From contig NC_064614.1 of NCBI RefSeq assembly GCF_023898315.1, positions 1,058,286,432-1,058,350,431 of the forward strand: a DNA stretch of 64,000 nt. Direction: 5' to 3'. Under the pieces are notes generated by a model. It was given only the letters and a program-made list of their open reading frames with translations, made no database searches and was not told the origin of the DNA. Positions 1 to 10,445 of this stretch are shown here, piece by piece. Positions within the stretch are counted from its first letter, which is position 1. Every line of letters begins with the position of its first letter. This DNA comes from Schistocerca nitens. Taxonomy: Eukaryota; Arthropoda; Insecta; Orthoptera; Acrididae. A program made the position numbers and the translations under genes.

Positions 1-124
1 CAAAGTCTCACACATGCTAAACACCACATGCAATTTTCTGTGTACACTATACCTCAAGAACAACTTACATAAACAAACAGATATATTTTTAGATGTAGCT
101 GACAGAGTATGATATATATACTAA

Positions 125-249
125 GATGGTATCTGTTCTTTCGGACATGTCCGAAAGAACAGATACCATCGGTGACCATGCAGCTCGTTAGAATGAAATT
201 ACAATGAAATGAACACCCTTAGCTGCTTACAGGCGTTGCCATACATCAA
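125..249 (-). repeat. Truncated SINE, tail part with a perfect palindrome
   Basis: Positions 125-170 are a perfect 46-bp palindrome with 23-bp arms meeting at ACATGT. The following 80 bp (GGTGACCATGCAGCTCGTTA onward) match, from memory, the tail of a very common grasshopper tRNA-derived SINE. In that family the sense strand runs from the tRNA-like head through this segment to the palindrome, so this copy is antisense. Homology stops near 249 and the tRNA head is absent, so the copy is truncated. The palindrome is seen directly; the family assignment is recalled. Confidence 0.6.
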
Positions 250-639
250 GAGTATGATGTGTTTGTGTAGGCTTAAATGTGCTGTGTGTACTTGGGTGTT
301 ACAATTTTGGCCTGTTTGTCTCAAGAAGAACACACAGCATTCCTGGCATATTATTTTGTATATCCCAGAGTGAGCATGGGATATGTATATACTTTACGTA
401 TTAGTTCTTGTTGTAGTTTATTAAATTTAGAAAACGACTTGTACTTTGTGGTTTTTGAAAATATTTGCTATCTTCTGTGAATACTGCCAATGTACTGAAT
501 GCTATATACATGTTTGTTTATATCTTTTTCTTTTGTGGTGCAGAGTGTGCGCACACAAGCACACGAGCGCACATGCGGTGTAAACAACCAGGTGGCCTAG
601 AAATGGGATCATGTAGATATGGAATTATAGCCTACATAT
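250..639. other. No gene recognised
   Basis: AT-rich spacer. One 67-codon open frame at 277-480 has no recognisable motif and no exon borders. A short alternating CACA/GCGCAC stretch lies near 549-575. Nothing else stands out. Confidence 0.5.
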
Positions 640-1185
640 AGAACAAAATTTATTTAGCAGCCAAGAACCCTGCTTTAAGACAATTTAATTTCATAGGAGA
701 TATGTAAATGACACACTACTGGTTTAAGGTAATGCCTAAGACATAACAGACAGTATAAACTGCTTCAATAATCTACATGAGAAAATTACATTTACAGTGG
801 AATATGAACAGGTGAAAAGAATCAGTTACCTGGACCTAAATATTAGAAGACACAACACCACATGCACATTCAAAAACTATAGGAAAAATACTGTGATTGA
901 CAATTCCTGCAACCTAATGTCATCCGAACATCCACAAACAGGCAGTGTACAGATCAACTAAAATATCTTTGAACCAAGAAAACTTGCAACAAGAAATAAA
1001 AAAGTGAAACAGACCCTTGGTTGACACAATCCTAGACAATATCAAGAAATATCCAGAACAAACTGCATCACAAAAGAAAAAGACAAATACATATATCTAA
1101 CATCCAATACACCATCAATATATCACAAAATATTGCAAATCTTTTCGAAATCCACAAAGTAAAATTGAGTTTTGTAAATCCAATG
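640..1185 (+). mobile_element. Penelope-like retroelement, reverse transcriptase fragment
   Basis: Forward-frame translation gives peptides typical of the end of a Penelope-like reverse transcriptase: a YVNDTLL box (the YxDD equivalent) near 700, FTVEYEQ, then SYLDLNIRR with a following YRK segment around 790-880, and an SSEHP box near 920. Penelope elements are retroelements with a telomerase-like RT and usually a GIY-YIG endonuclease; no endonuclease region is visible here. The fragment is decayed and has no clear ends. The family call rests on the order of these motifs. Confidence 0.6.
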
Positions 1186-1315
1186 AACTGCATTAAAAAC
1201 TAATATGTAACTAAGTACAAACTTGGCCCTTGCTCACTCTGGAATATACAAAATAATAATCCAGGAATGCTTTGTGTTCTACCTAGGACAAACATGCTAA
1301 CTGTAGCACCAAGTA

Positions 1316-1480
1316 CACCCCCCCCCCCCCCACACACACACACACACACACACACAAAACTCTCACTCACATAACCATAATCTCTGGCAGCTGAAGCCAG
1401 ATAGCAAGTAGAAGCGCATGATGGGAGTTGCATTTGCGTGTGCGTTTTGTGTGCGGCGGGGGAAGGGGCATTTTCAGCAA
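1316..1480. repeat. Poly-C/(CA)n tract with flanking dispersed-repeat fragment
   Basis: About 14 C residues run into a (CA)n tract ending near 1356. They are followed by a segment (CTGGCAGCTGAAGCCAGATA, then AGAAGCGCATGATGGGAGT) that I recall as part of an abundant grasshopper interspersed repeat carrying CA-rich DNA. The same family recurs at 11770-12150, where CA-rich sequence again precedes a CTCCGGCTGCTG block. Confidence 0.55.
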
Positions 1481-1748
1481 AGGCCTTGTTGTCCAAAACC
1501 TGACTGTCCCAACAGTCTTTTTTTGTGCCTAACTGACTCAACATCTCTGCTATAAGATGATTCCATAATTTCCTTAAATGTGTCACGTAAAAGATAAATA
1601 AATGAAAATAATGACTTGCAATAGAAAAGTTATTTATAAACAAACCCACCATTTTACAGTCTTAGGCTTTCAGCAAATCATAACTGACCAAATCAGAGGA
1701 AGTAGTTCACCGAGAGATTTTCAAGTGCTCTTTACTTATTTTGCCACT

Positions 1749-2195
1749 TTAACTCACTTCAACAAGGATGGTCTGTGGACACATTGCTGTTCTTTGCAGC
1801 CAGTGGGCCAAATGTCCCTTGCGTTTTCTACAACAAATGTAAACCATATTGGACACACTACCATCGACGACCACAATCACATCTATTGCATAAAAATGTG
1901 GGCCTATGAATGGGCTGTACAATATCATTTTATTTCTTCCTAGTTTGCAATAGTATTGAAGAAGGCAATAGTTCATTTTCAAAAATGAAAATAAAAAACC
2001 ATCTGCCACATATGTTCCTGGAGTCGGCATAACAATATGGTCTTCTCTAAACTCTTTGCAATGGAAATAGCTGTGTGTCAGGAGAAAGCTATATTCTTTG
2101 TAGGCACTGGCAGCTTCTACAGCACAGATTTGAATGGGCCAATAGTGGACTGTGGATATATTGTCTATAGCTCCATCAAACAGGGCTCTCAGACT
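1749..2195 (-). CDS. Unrecognised 148-codon open frame
   Basis: An uninterrupted minus-strand frame of 148 sense codons runs from just after a stop at 2196-2198 to its own stop at 1749. The first ATG would be at 2030. The peptide has aromatic and aliphatic stretches (HYWPIQICAVEAASAYKEYS; VADGFLFSFLKMNYC) and no motif I can name. Length alone makes it notable in AT-rich DNA. It may be a piece of an old transposon ORF or an unspliced exon. No convincing splice acceptor or start context was seen. Confidence 0.2.
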   Translation of the reverse strand, partial: SLRALFDGAIDNISTVHYWPIQICAVEAASAYKEYSFLLTHSYFHCKEFREDHIVMPTPGTYVADGFLFSFLKMNYCLLQYYCKLGRNKMILYSPFIGPHFYAIDVIVVVDGSVSNMVYICCRKRKGHLAHWLQRTAMCPQTILVEVS

Positions 2196-2199
2196 TCAA

Positions 2200-3552
2200 T
2201 TCTGATGTTTTTGTTTCCCTTTAAGTGAGCTGAGCCATGCCTTTTGCACGTTACAGACTACAATTACACTGCCACTGGATTGCAAGTCAAAGCAGCTATG
2301 TTGGATCACTGGTTAATATTAAGAATTCTAACCACAGTTATAAAAATCCTATATGCTGTCCAATTGTCAAAACTCTGCAACACACTTCTCTGATATTTTT
2401 GGGGATGAACCTTTACTTTTAGTTCCTTCAGCTGCTGGATGTACCACTTCAGAGCCAATCCTCCAATTTAATATATCTTAGATTCGATTAGATTATGCAT
2501 TACCCAATACATAAATGCAAAATACCCTTTCATACAGTAGCTTAAAAACATTCCAAGGATTAACTGCCTTCTGTCTATCACGTCTGCTTCTTCGTGATTA
2601 TCATCAAACACAGTAACAACAGTCTCATTCACACTACGTGTTTGATGTTCAGATAACACTAGTGGCCCCACAGCTTTACAGATGAATGGCATCAATACCT
2701 ATTCAAACAGGTACAATGCTACATTTTAAGCACATTTCCATTAAGTTCAAGCTGCTCGAGGTGGGATAATTCCTTCGTAAGCAAGCTTAACTTCCACAAC
2801 TGTTAGATCCATTCTCACCAGAAAAAGGAATAGGATGGATAAGGTTAGAAATAAGGTGCATGTCACACAGGCAACTGACAGTGAATGAACAATTCCAGGA
2901 AATGTTCCTCATATTTTGCAAAGGGTGGACAAGTCATGTAAGCATATCCCATTTCAGGAGTATAAAAATAGATCTGAGAATGCTCCCAGCAATGTGACAT
3001 CCCCTTTACTGATAACAGAGTTTGGAAGCTATTGGAGGTGGTTATACACTATAGCCATAATTTATGAATGAACAAGGGTGGATGTGTGTACGAGTGGAAC
3101 ATGGGAAGAAAGATATTTGAATACTTCTTTGATTGCCATGATTAATTTATCTTCATGGGCTCTACAGGATTGATTCTTAGGGTGTTGCAAGGTTTGAAAT
3201 TCCAACACAAAAAAATGGATACGCAAAATTTTCTAATGTGATTCTTGTCAAATACTTTGAAATGAAGTTTGCTATGGCTAGACAGTGGCTTGTTGTTAAC
3301 TACTCCAACCACAATTTTTCCCACGCACATTTACAATGACAGCATGCCACAGGATGGCAACCAACTTCTTACGCAAGAGAGAAAAATTCCTGAACTCAAG
3401 TAACAGAATTAACATATGCTGATAATTTCTTCACAAAAACTTGGAAACAAGATACTAATTTACGGATTTTAAAAATATGGTAATGTATAGTTAAATGTAA
3501 AAAAAACCACAATCAAATTAAATGTTCATATTTTGAATGTAACTGATCTCAC
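2200..3552. other. Intergenic or intronic, no firm gene
   Basis: Two coding-like minus-strand stretches lie here: an open frame at 2468-2695 (SVNETVVTVFDDNHEEADVI) and a short peptide near 2347-2455 ending in ISEKCVAEF and a stop. Both lack good polypyrimidine acceptors. They lie downstream of the exon at 3553-3782 in its direction of transcription. The rest is AT-rich without recognisable features. Confidence 0.4.
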
Positions 3553-3782
3553 CTTAGCATCCGCTCTCTTTCCTCTAAAACCTTTTTTCTTTTAAGATCA
3601 TATTCTGTCTCCTCTTCTGATGAATCAGAAGAGTCCTGAGCTCTATTATGTTCTGATTTTACATCTTCAGAAGTCTTTTCATGTCCATTAGATGGACTGA
3701 GTTTCCTTTTTCGGTACTCTCTTTCTCCGTTCTCCAGTTCTTTTAAATTTATGCCTATCTTATCTTCATTATAATTTACCTC
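3553..3782 (-). CDS. Internal exon of an unidentified nuclear-type protein
   Basis: On the minus strand an acceptor (ATATTTTACAG) precedes a 230-nt open exon that ends in a consensus donor (CTAAG/GTGAG). It encodes 76 codons plus 2 nt: a charged, disordered peptide with a basic KRKLSPSNG patch, an acidic serine run (SSDSSEEETEYD) and a helical, basic end (LKRKKVLEERERML). Codon use, borders and composition look like a genuine host exon rather than transposon debris. The family is not recognised. The final YxxxRKKxxEERERML pattern loosely resembles the segment before the zinc finger in CDCA7-type proteins, but this is only a lead. It could belong to the minus-strand gene whose first exon is at 20048-20084; that link is inferred from strand and spacing only. 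Confidence 0.6.
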
Positions 3783-4091
3783 CTGTAAAATATGAAACAG
3801 AAAATTTTATAGATCAGAAACACATTTTAAAATATAATCTTAACCTACAAGAATGGATTGTTTCTTTCGAAGAAAGGGTGGTAACAGCCTGTAATTCACT
3901 AGTACCAGAACATGGAACACTCAGCCACATGAATGGGTGGTAGATGGACCAAGAAAATTCACTTTTGGATTCCAATACCTAAATAACAACTTATACCACA
4001 ACAGTTGTAGTAGGCACTGTCTTCAATCAACATATAGCCAACTCAGAAACCCACGATACGATACCAACAGCAAAATAAACAGATTATAAAT

Positions 4092-4593
4092 CACGACACA
4101 CACCCGGTACTCACAGCTTTACTTCTGCCAGTACCTTGTCTCCTACCTTCCAAACTTTACAGAAGCTCTCCTGCGAACCATGCAGAACTAGCACTCCTGA
4201 AAGAAAGGATATTGCGGAGACATGGCTTAGCCACAGCCTGGGGGATGTTTCCAGAATGAGATTTTCACTCTGCAGCAGAGTGTGCGCTGATATGAAACTT
4301 CCTGGCAGATTAAAACTGTGTGCCCGACCGAGACTCAAACTCGGGACCTTTGCCTTTCGCGGGCAAGTGCTCTACCATCTGAGCTACCGAAGCACGACTC
4401 ACACCCGGTACTCACAGCTTTACTTCTGCCAGTACCTTGTCTCCTACCTTCCAAACTTTACAGAAGCTCTCCTGCGAACCATGCAGAACTAGCACTACTG
4501 AAAGAAAGGATATTGCGGAGACATGGCTTAGCCACAGCCTGGGGGATGTTTCCAGAATGAGATTTTCACTCTGCAGCGGAGTGTGCGCTGATA
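4092..4593 (-). repeat. tRNA-derived SINE in partial tandem array
   Basis: Sequence 4092-4292 is repeated almost exactly at 4393-4593, a period of 301 bp. Between them, 4317-4393 read on the minus strand form a degenerate tRNA-like head: a D-arm/A-box segment GCTCAGATGGTAGAGC and a T-arm/B-box CCGAGTTTGAGTCTCGG. The body of one unit passes directly into the head of the next, so this is one complete unit plus the body of a second. I recall it as a highly abundant grasshopper SINE that often occurs in tandem. The head is not a functional tRNA: its acceptor stem is mismatched. Confidence 0.8.
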
Positions 4594-4773
4594 GGAAAAC
4601 CCAAATCAGGATGGCCAGACAGAGCAGCTCTGTCCACTGGAATATGAAGTCAGTATTCTAACAGCTGTTCTGCATCATTCTGTAATTCTCTATTGTGCAT
4701 ATTTTCTTCATTAACATACTGTTTCTGGTAATTTGCTAAATAAAACATAGTGTCCTCCTTCAATGTGCACACA

Positions 4774-6579
4774 CTAAGGACATCCACTGGTAACTCCTGG
4801 ACTATTTCTGATCATGGAAGACTTCCACACATTCGCAGTCTCCTTAATGACACGCAGTTTGTTGTGCATACTGTTACGCCATTCCGTCTCCCAAAGCCAA
4901 AAAACCCTGCAGCGTAAGTCAGAATGCAGGTCAGGTTCAGAGTTGCCCATCTCCAGAAGCAGTTTCCGCGTAGCCTGTTTGACCACCCTGTTGGCAAGTT
5001 CGTTGCCTAGGATTCCAACGTGACCTGGAGTCCAGACAAACACCACTGAACGACTGGACCATTCCAGGGCATAAATGGACTCCTAGATGGTCGCTACTAA
5101 AGGATGACAGGGGTAGCACTGGTCAATAGCTTCTAGGCAGCTCAAGGAGTCAGCACACAGGAGAAATGACTCACCTGGGCATCAGCGGATGTGCTCAAGA
5201 GCATGAAATAAAGCCGAAAACACTGCAGACATCAGGCAAGGACTGCTGTTCTATATGTCCTCAATGAACATAGACAAAGCCAACGTGACCATCGGCCATC
5301 GAGCCATCAATGTAAACCCCTTCATGGCCCCGGTACATATTGAGACTCGAGAAGAAGTGACAGCGGAGAGTCGCACAGTTACCCAAGTCCTTAGCGCCAT
5401 GTGAAAGGTCCAGGCAAAGCCACAGCCTAGGTGTACACCATGGAGGTGTATATGAATGGACCTCAAGTATAGGTGGTAAAGTGAAGGACTCAAATCCAGA
5501 CAGAAGGGATAGCTATCCACATCAAGCGGGTTTTGACCGGGTTTGAGGACTGGAATGATGGTGCTTGCCCGCCATTGCGATGGAAAGACACCATTGCACC
5601 AGATTCGGGTGAAGATGACTAGGAGATGTCGCTTGTAGTCAAATGAGAGATGTTTAATCATCTGACTGTGCATCTGATTTGCCCAGGAGCGGTGTCGGGA
5701 CAATGTGCAAGGGCACTGAGGAACTCCCACTCTGTAAATGGGGCATTATAGGATTCACTGTTGCATATAGTGGACGAGAGGACTTTCCGTTCCAGCCACC
5801 GCTTGAGGGTGCGAAAGGCTGGGGGGTAATTCTCCGACGCAGAGGCTCGAGCGTAGTGCTCAGCAATCGCATTTTCTTTGTTGGATAATGCACCACTTAT
5901 GTTAACACCTATTGGGATCAGGTACCTGAAAACACATTAGATTTTTACCCATATGTGGGAAGGTGACATGGCAAACAATGGTCGAGACTTATCTCTCCCA
6001 ACATTCCTGCTTCCATTGTTTTATAAGATGGCGAACACAGGCATGGAGCCGTTTAAAGGCTATGAGGTGCTCCAGCGAAGGGAGCCGCTTATGCCGCTGT
6101 AGAGCTCACCAACGCTCCATAATTGCTTCAGCAACTTCCGGTGACCACCGGGCCAATCATTCACCATGGGCACCCTAAAGAGCAAGGAATTGCATTTTCT
6201 GCCACAGAAACAATAGTTGTATTCATCTACTCAACCATCACACCAATGTTAGCATGTGGGAGAGATTCAACGGTGACAGCAGAGGTGAAAGTTTCCCAGT
6301 GCGCCTTGTTTAAAGCCCTTCTGGGCAGGCGTCCATTGGTCTGATGCCGGGGCAGTGACAGGAAGATGGGGAAGTGGTCACTATACCACACAGGTCATCA
6401 TGTGTTCTCCAGTGGATAGATGGGTGAAGATCAGGACTGCAAACCCAGAAATCAATGGCCGAGTATGTGCCATGTGCCACACTGAAATGCATGGGGCACC
6501 TGTGTTTAAGAGGCAGAGGTAAAGTTGTGACAGTAAATTTTCGACATCTCTGCCTCGGCCAGTAAGACACAAACTCCAC
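4774..6579 (-). pseudogene. LINE A ORF2 remnant (endonuclease, RT start, RNase H)
   Basis: Endonuclease-like sequence lies at 6579-6310, with HFSVAHGTYSAIDFWVCSPD resembling the end of a LINE endonuclease. The RT N-terminal motif WRASTIIPVLKPGQNPLDVD lies near 5560-5500. RNase H motifs lie downstream: LCADSLSCLEAI with the catalytic aspartate near 5150, and VWTPGHVGILGNELAN near 5040-4990, where N replaces the usual final D of the GNExAD box. The palm of the RT is deleted internally and several frame changes separate the parts, so no ORF2 protein can be made. The role in live relatives is target-primed reverse transcription. Confidence 0.75.
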
Positions 6580-7203
6580 CTGACACTATTATAGTCGCTA
6601 CGGTTCCTGCAATATCACTTATAGCCATGGGGGGGCAGGCTTACACATTACCGGGAACAACCAGATTTCCTGGAGGGCAATGCAGGAAGTAGCTGTAAAA
6701 CTTAACATTTGCCGTGGCTCAGCCAGGTGGAGGAAAAGACCGCCATAATTCCACTGGAGGATGATGTGATCATGAGGCTGGGAAGGCATGGAACATTCAA
6801 TGAGACAGTTTACACCTCAGGGTCACCCGCTGCCACCGATTTATTTCCTGAGCAGTCTGTATCCCTGGCGTCTGAGGGTCCAGGGAGATGTAGGTCCTCA
6901 GCTGACACCAGAACCTCCACCTCATCCTCAGAAGCAAAGCTTGTAGGTAGCAGTGGTGTGGGTGCCACCGCCATTCCCTTGGTCTTGGGGGTCTTCTTTT
7001 TGGATTTCTCTAGCTGCTCCTGGAGTTTCTCTGGCTGGGAGGGCTTGACTGATTTAGTCTCCAGGACCGAGGATGCGAGTGAAAACCTACAACCAGCTAC
7101 TGGTGAAAGTCATCTTTCCCCCTAGCAGAAACCTGGGAAGGGAGAGACCCAAGGGAGCCCTTGCAAGTGATAGGCTGCCGAAGAAGTTGGACGCTTCTCC
7201 AGC

Positions 7204-7880
7204 TTAGAAGTGTGGACAGAGGTCCCCAATGGTTGGAGAGGAGTTGCTCCCAAAGTAGGTGGTGCAGAAGCAACAGGGAAGGAATTGCTCCCCACCATCA
7301 AGTGGGCAGCTGTAGTCTTCCGGCTCAGAGGTGACTGGGGTAGGTGGAGCTGATGGGGCTAGAACAGTTGTAGCGGCGGCGTAAGAGGTGGTCATACAAA
7401 CAGGATGGAGGTGTTCAAACTTCCACTTAGCCTCAGTGTAGGTCAGTTGGTTCAAGGTCTTGTATTCCATGATTTTCCTCTCTTTCTGTAAAATCCTGCA
7501 GTCTGGCGAGCAAGGTGAATGATGCTCTCCGCAGTTGACACAGCTGGGAGGCGGGGCACATGGAGTATTGGCATGTGATGGGTGCCCACAATCATGACAT
7601 GTAAGGCTGGAAGTACAGTGGGAAGACATATGGCTGAACTTCCAGCACTGAAAGCACCGCATCGCGGGAGGGATATAGGGCTTGATGTCACAGCAGTAGA
7701 CCATCACCTTGACCTTCTCGGGCAATGTATCACCCTCGAAGGCCAACATGAAGGCACCGGTGATAACCTGATAATTCTCTGGCCCCGATGAACACACCAA
7801 ACGAAATGAACACCTCGCCGCTCTACATTGGTGTGCAGCTCGTCATCAGACTGCAAAAGAAGGTCCCTGCAGAATATAAT
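7204..7880 (-). pseudogene. LINE A ORF1 C-terminal part with CCHC zinc knuckles
   Basis: The open frame at 7800-7204 (198 codons) carries gag-like zinc knuckles: CFQCWKFSHMSSHC (CX2CX4HX4C), CHDCGHPSHANTPC (same spacing), and a third, less regular CVNCGEHHSPCSPDC. Upstream is LAFEGDTLPEKVKVMV, matched by LAFDGKILPEKVKVMV in the second family member at 12420-14640. ORF1 proteins of this kind bind LINE RNA in the cytoplasm. The N-terminal half lies at 10041-10445, across the DNA transposon insertion. A frame change near 7800-7880 separates this frame from the sequence adjoining the insertion. Confidence 0.8.
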
Positions 7881-10035
7881 CAGGGTGTATACATGGACAA
7901 GTAAAAAAACTTCCCAGATTTTTCCCAGATTTCCCGGTTGAAAATATACTTTCTCCCGGTTGAAAATACTCTTTTTCCGTGTTAAGTGACAGCGTACTTT
8001 TCCTCGGCACTGTAAAACTTATCAATCCTTAGAATGTTTACGATTTTCTACACAGACGTAGAATTTGCCGGCACTATAGAAAACGAAACCCAGGAGGGGA
8101 AAAAAAACACGTTTTGGAAATATCTGTGATGTGCAGCAACATGTACGCTGCATTTTTTTTTCTTGTTACAGTGGTATAAATTCGAATTCCACCAAACACT
8201 GCATGTTACTTTCCGAAGCAATGAAATCTAAATTGCGACGCTTTTGTAAGCCAGTCATAGCTCATGTCACATGATCTCGCTAGCTGATGACAGCATAGGA
8301 CACGTGTTGAGTCAACCAATAGCAAGATCACTCTTAAGTAGCGTGAACACACAAAAAAGAAAAGTTAATGGTAGAAATTAATAGACATAGTGTTGCTACA
8401 AGGAAAACAAAGCTTTCACAAATAATATTCGTCTCGAAGATTAATAAGCTGCAAGAGAAGGTAAGCTTCTATAATGCTGATCTTTTTGCGCGTGTTATAC
8501 TTTAAGAAACATCACACAAATGTGTGAGTAAAATTTTTAATAACGACGTAAATGTCTGATCTTCTGGGCTCGAAATTCTTCTAGATGGTCGTCCTCAAAG
8601 AGTAGATTTTTGAATGAGAGTCAAACGCTGTGTGATCTAAGAAATTCATCGTACATTCTCGCACATAGTTCATGTTGCGTAAAAGGAAATTTACTTTGAA
8701 AGTAACACTTTTCAAACCATCATTTGCAATATTTTCCCGTGACCCACTAGAAATTGGTTCGTTTCAGCAGTTGCCAGAGAGCGCCAATTAACAGGCGTCA
8801 CTGCGCCTGCGCAGCTACGATGACGCAGGAAGCCCGCATGCTCGTACGTGCAATACATTAAAAGATCTTGCATTATGGCATAAAAGAAACAAGACATCAA
8901 AGGCTACTTCATGAGCTTCGGAATTTCATGAACCACACTAAAATGCGTAATTCGGCAAAGTGCACTATCGTATGTCCAAATTCGGATGTAAATTTTCTTG
9001 AGTACCAGTACTCTTATTATCTCATGTTTGGTTCATTATTATGGCATAATGCCATACGAGCTAGAGAAATGGAAACGTGCACTTGAAATGCAGCGAACAG
9101 TTGAAACTAGCCAACAGTGTTAAATTAAACACTTCGTTTCAAATAAATTGACTGCCTCAGCGCAAAAGATTAATGAAAGCCAAATCTCTTTAGCAAACAG
9201 ACAAAAATAACTTCATTGTTCTGCAAGGCGATTAATGCTTAACTGTCAGAAAGGTGGAAATAAAACCTGAAACTAATAACATATTTTAGCCTTCGGTAAT
9301 TATGCGAACGTATTTTAATTCATTTGGTAGCTCCCGGCCACAGAAATCCGTTTTGTTTTCATTTAATGTGAGAGCAATAACCGAAGAGGAAACAACAAAA
9401 TCACTAAACGTAAACACAGGTCACGTGGAGACTACCCACCTCCCCACAACAACTCTGACTGCTCTGTGCATCAGCCCCGGATCTACGATTTCCAAACTGG
9501 AGCAATTTAGATAGTGGTGCAAAGCCACACATCTGTAGCCAGAAGCGGGAGAAGGTACTGCCCCAGATCACATTAAGATCTTACGTGATCTGGGGTACTA
9601 CTCACACGCGACTCAACTGCGCACGCGCAAGACCCCGCCTGCAACTGCTAAAATGAGTCTAATGTAAACAGCTGTCACGTCACGCTCATTGGAGCCAATT
9701 TGTTTTTAGGATGCACTGCATATTCTTCCTAAAGCCTTTGACACACTTTGGTTGGCAGACGCTTGTATGAGCACTGTGTTTTGTTGTATATGGCGCATTT
9801 CCTTTGTGACTAAAGCCTTATTTTCCTTCTTTTTCTCTCTCGTTCATGTTTTATTGCTGCAGCATTATTCTGCAAAAGTGGTATACAGTAATATCCTTCG
9901 TTAGAGTATTGGTTCTTATCAGTCAAAATTACAAAAATTTAACAGATAACTAAAACAATGAAAAATTCCCGGAATTCTAAAAAATTCCCGGGTTTTTCCA
10001 GAATCTCCCGGCTGTCCCGGGTCGTATACACTCTG
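7881..10035. mobile_element. Non-autonomous DNA transposon (hAT-like ends) inserted in LINE A
   Basis: The element starts CAGGGTGTATAC at 7881 and ends GTATACACTCTG at 10035, so the ends are inverted repeats, followed inward by C/T-rich CCCGG-type sequence on both sides (TTTCCCGGTTG; GGAATTCTAAAAAATTCCCG). It is flanked by ATAAT at 7876-7880 and 10036-10040, a 5-bp duplication. Removing it and one ATAAT rejoins LINE A ORF1. No open frame inside exceeds about 72 codons and no transposase motif was found, so it depends on a partner. CAGRG termini are typical of hAT; some hAT lineages make 5-bp duplications, but most make 8, so the superfamily is tentative. Confidence 0.75.
9561..9595. repeat. 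Inverted repeat (hairpin) inside the DNA transposon
   Basis: CCCCAGATCAC at 9561 pairs with GTGATCTGGGG ending at 9595, with 11-bp arms around a 13-nt loop that itself contains the palindrome TAAGATCTTA. It could fold into a hairpin or cruciform. No known function. Confidence 0.7.
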
Positions 10036-10040
10036 ATAAT

Positions 10041-10445
10041 ACTCGGGACCATATTTAAACTCTCACGGGGTGTGATGATAACAGGATCATCATCCAATTT
10101 GTCACAAGTGAGTAATGCTTGTGATTGGGCAGAGGATGCTGTGTTTATCAAAACTGACCCAGAGACCATTTTAGACAAGCCATCCACCTCCCTAAACTTG
10201 TCCTCTAAATGCTCTACAAAGAACTGAGGCTTCATCGTCATGAAAGACTTCCAAACAGCTCTCGTACGTACTAGGTACCAGGGCGAAAAAGCGTCGCCGC
10301 CAGCCCTAGACTTTCGTTCCTCCCATGGTGTGGCCAGGGAGGGGAACGATTTGGGGTCATACGTCTGCGCACTGAAGTGCGCCCACGAACCCTTAGGGAC
10401 CGCTGGTGGTTGGCCACCAGCAAGAGAAGATGTGCCATGCTTCAT
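10041..10445 (-). pseudogene. LINE A ORF1 N-terminal part
   Basis: An open frame from ATG at 10445 encodes MKHGTSSLAGGQPPAV and continues with an acidic FVEHLEDKFREVDGLSKMV segment and DKLDDDPVIITPRES, ending at the transposon border (10040). It is typical of the poorly conserved amino-terminal part of an insect LINE ORF1. The sequence further 5' on the minus strand, to about 11060, appears to belong to the same element. Confidence 0.65.

Noticed and set aside
4317-4393. Possible tRNA gene on the minus strand
   Set aside because: The acceptor stem is mismatched and the sequence continues into a repeated SINE body, so it is a SINE head. The same applies to the heads at 35239-35434, 48822-49059 and 53443-53903.
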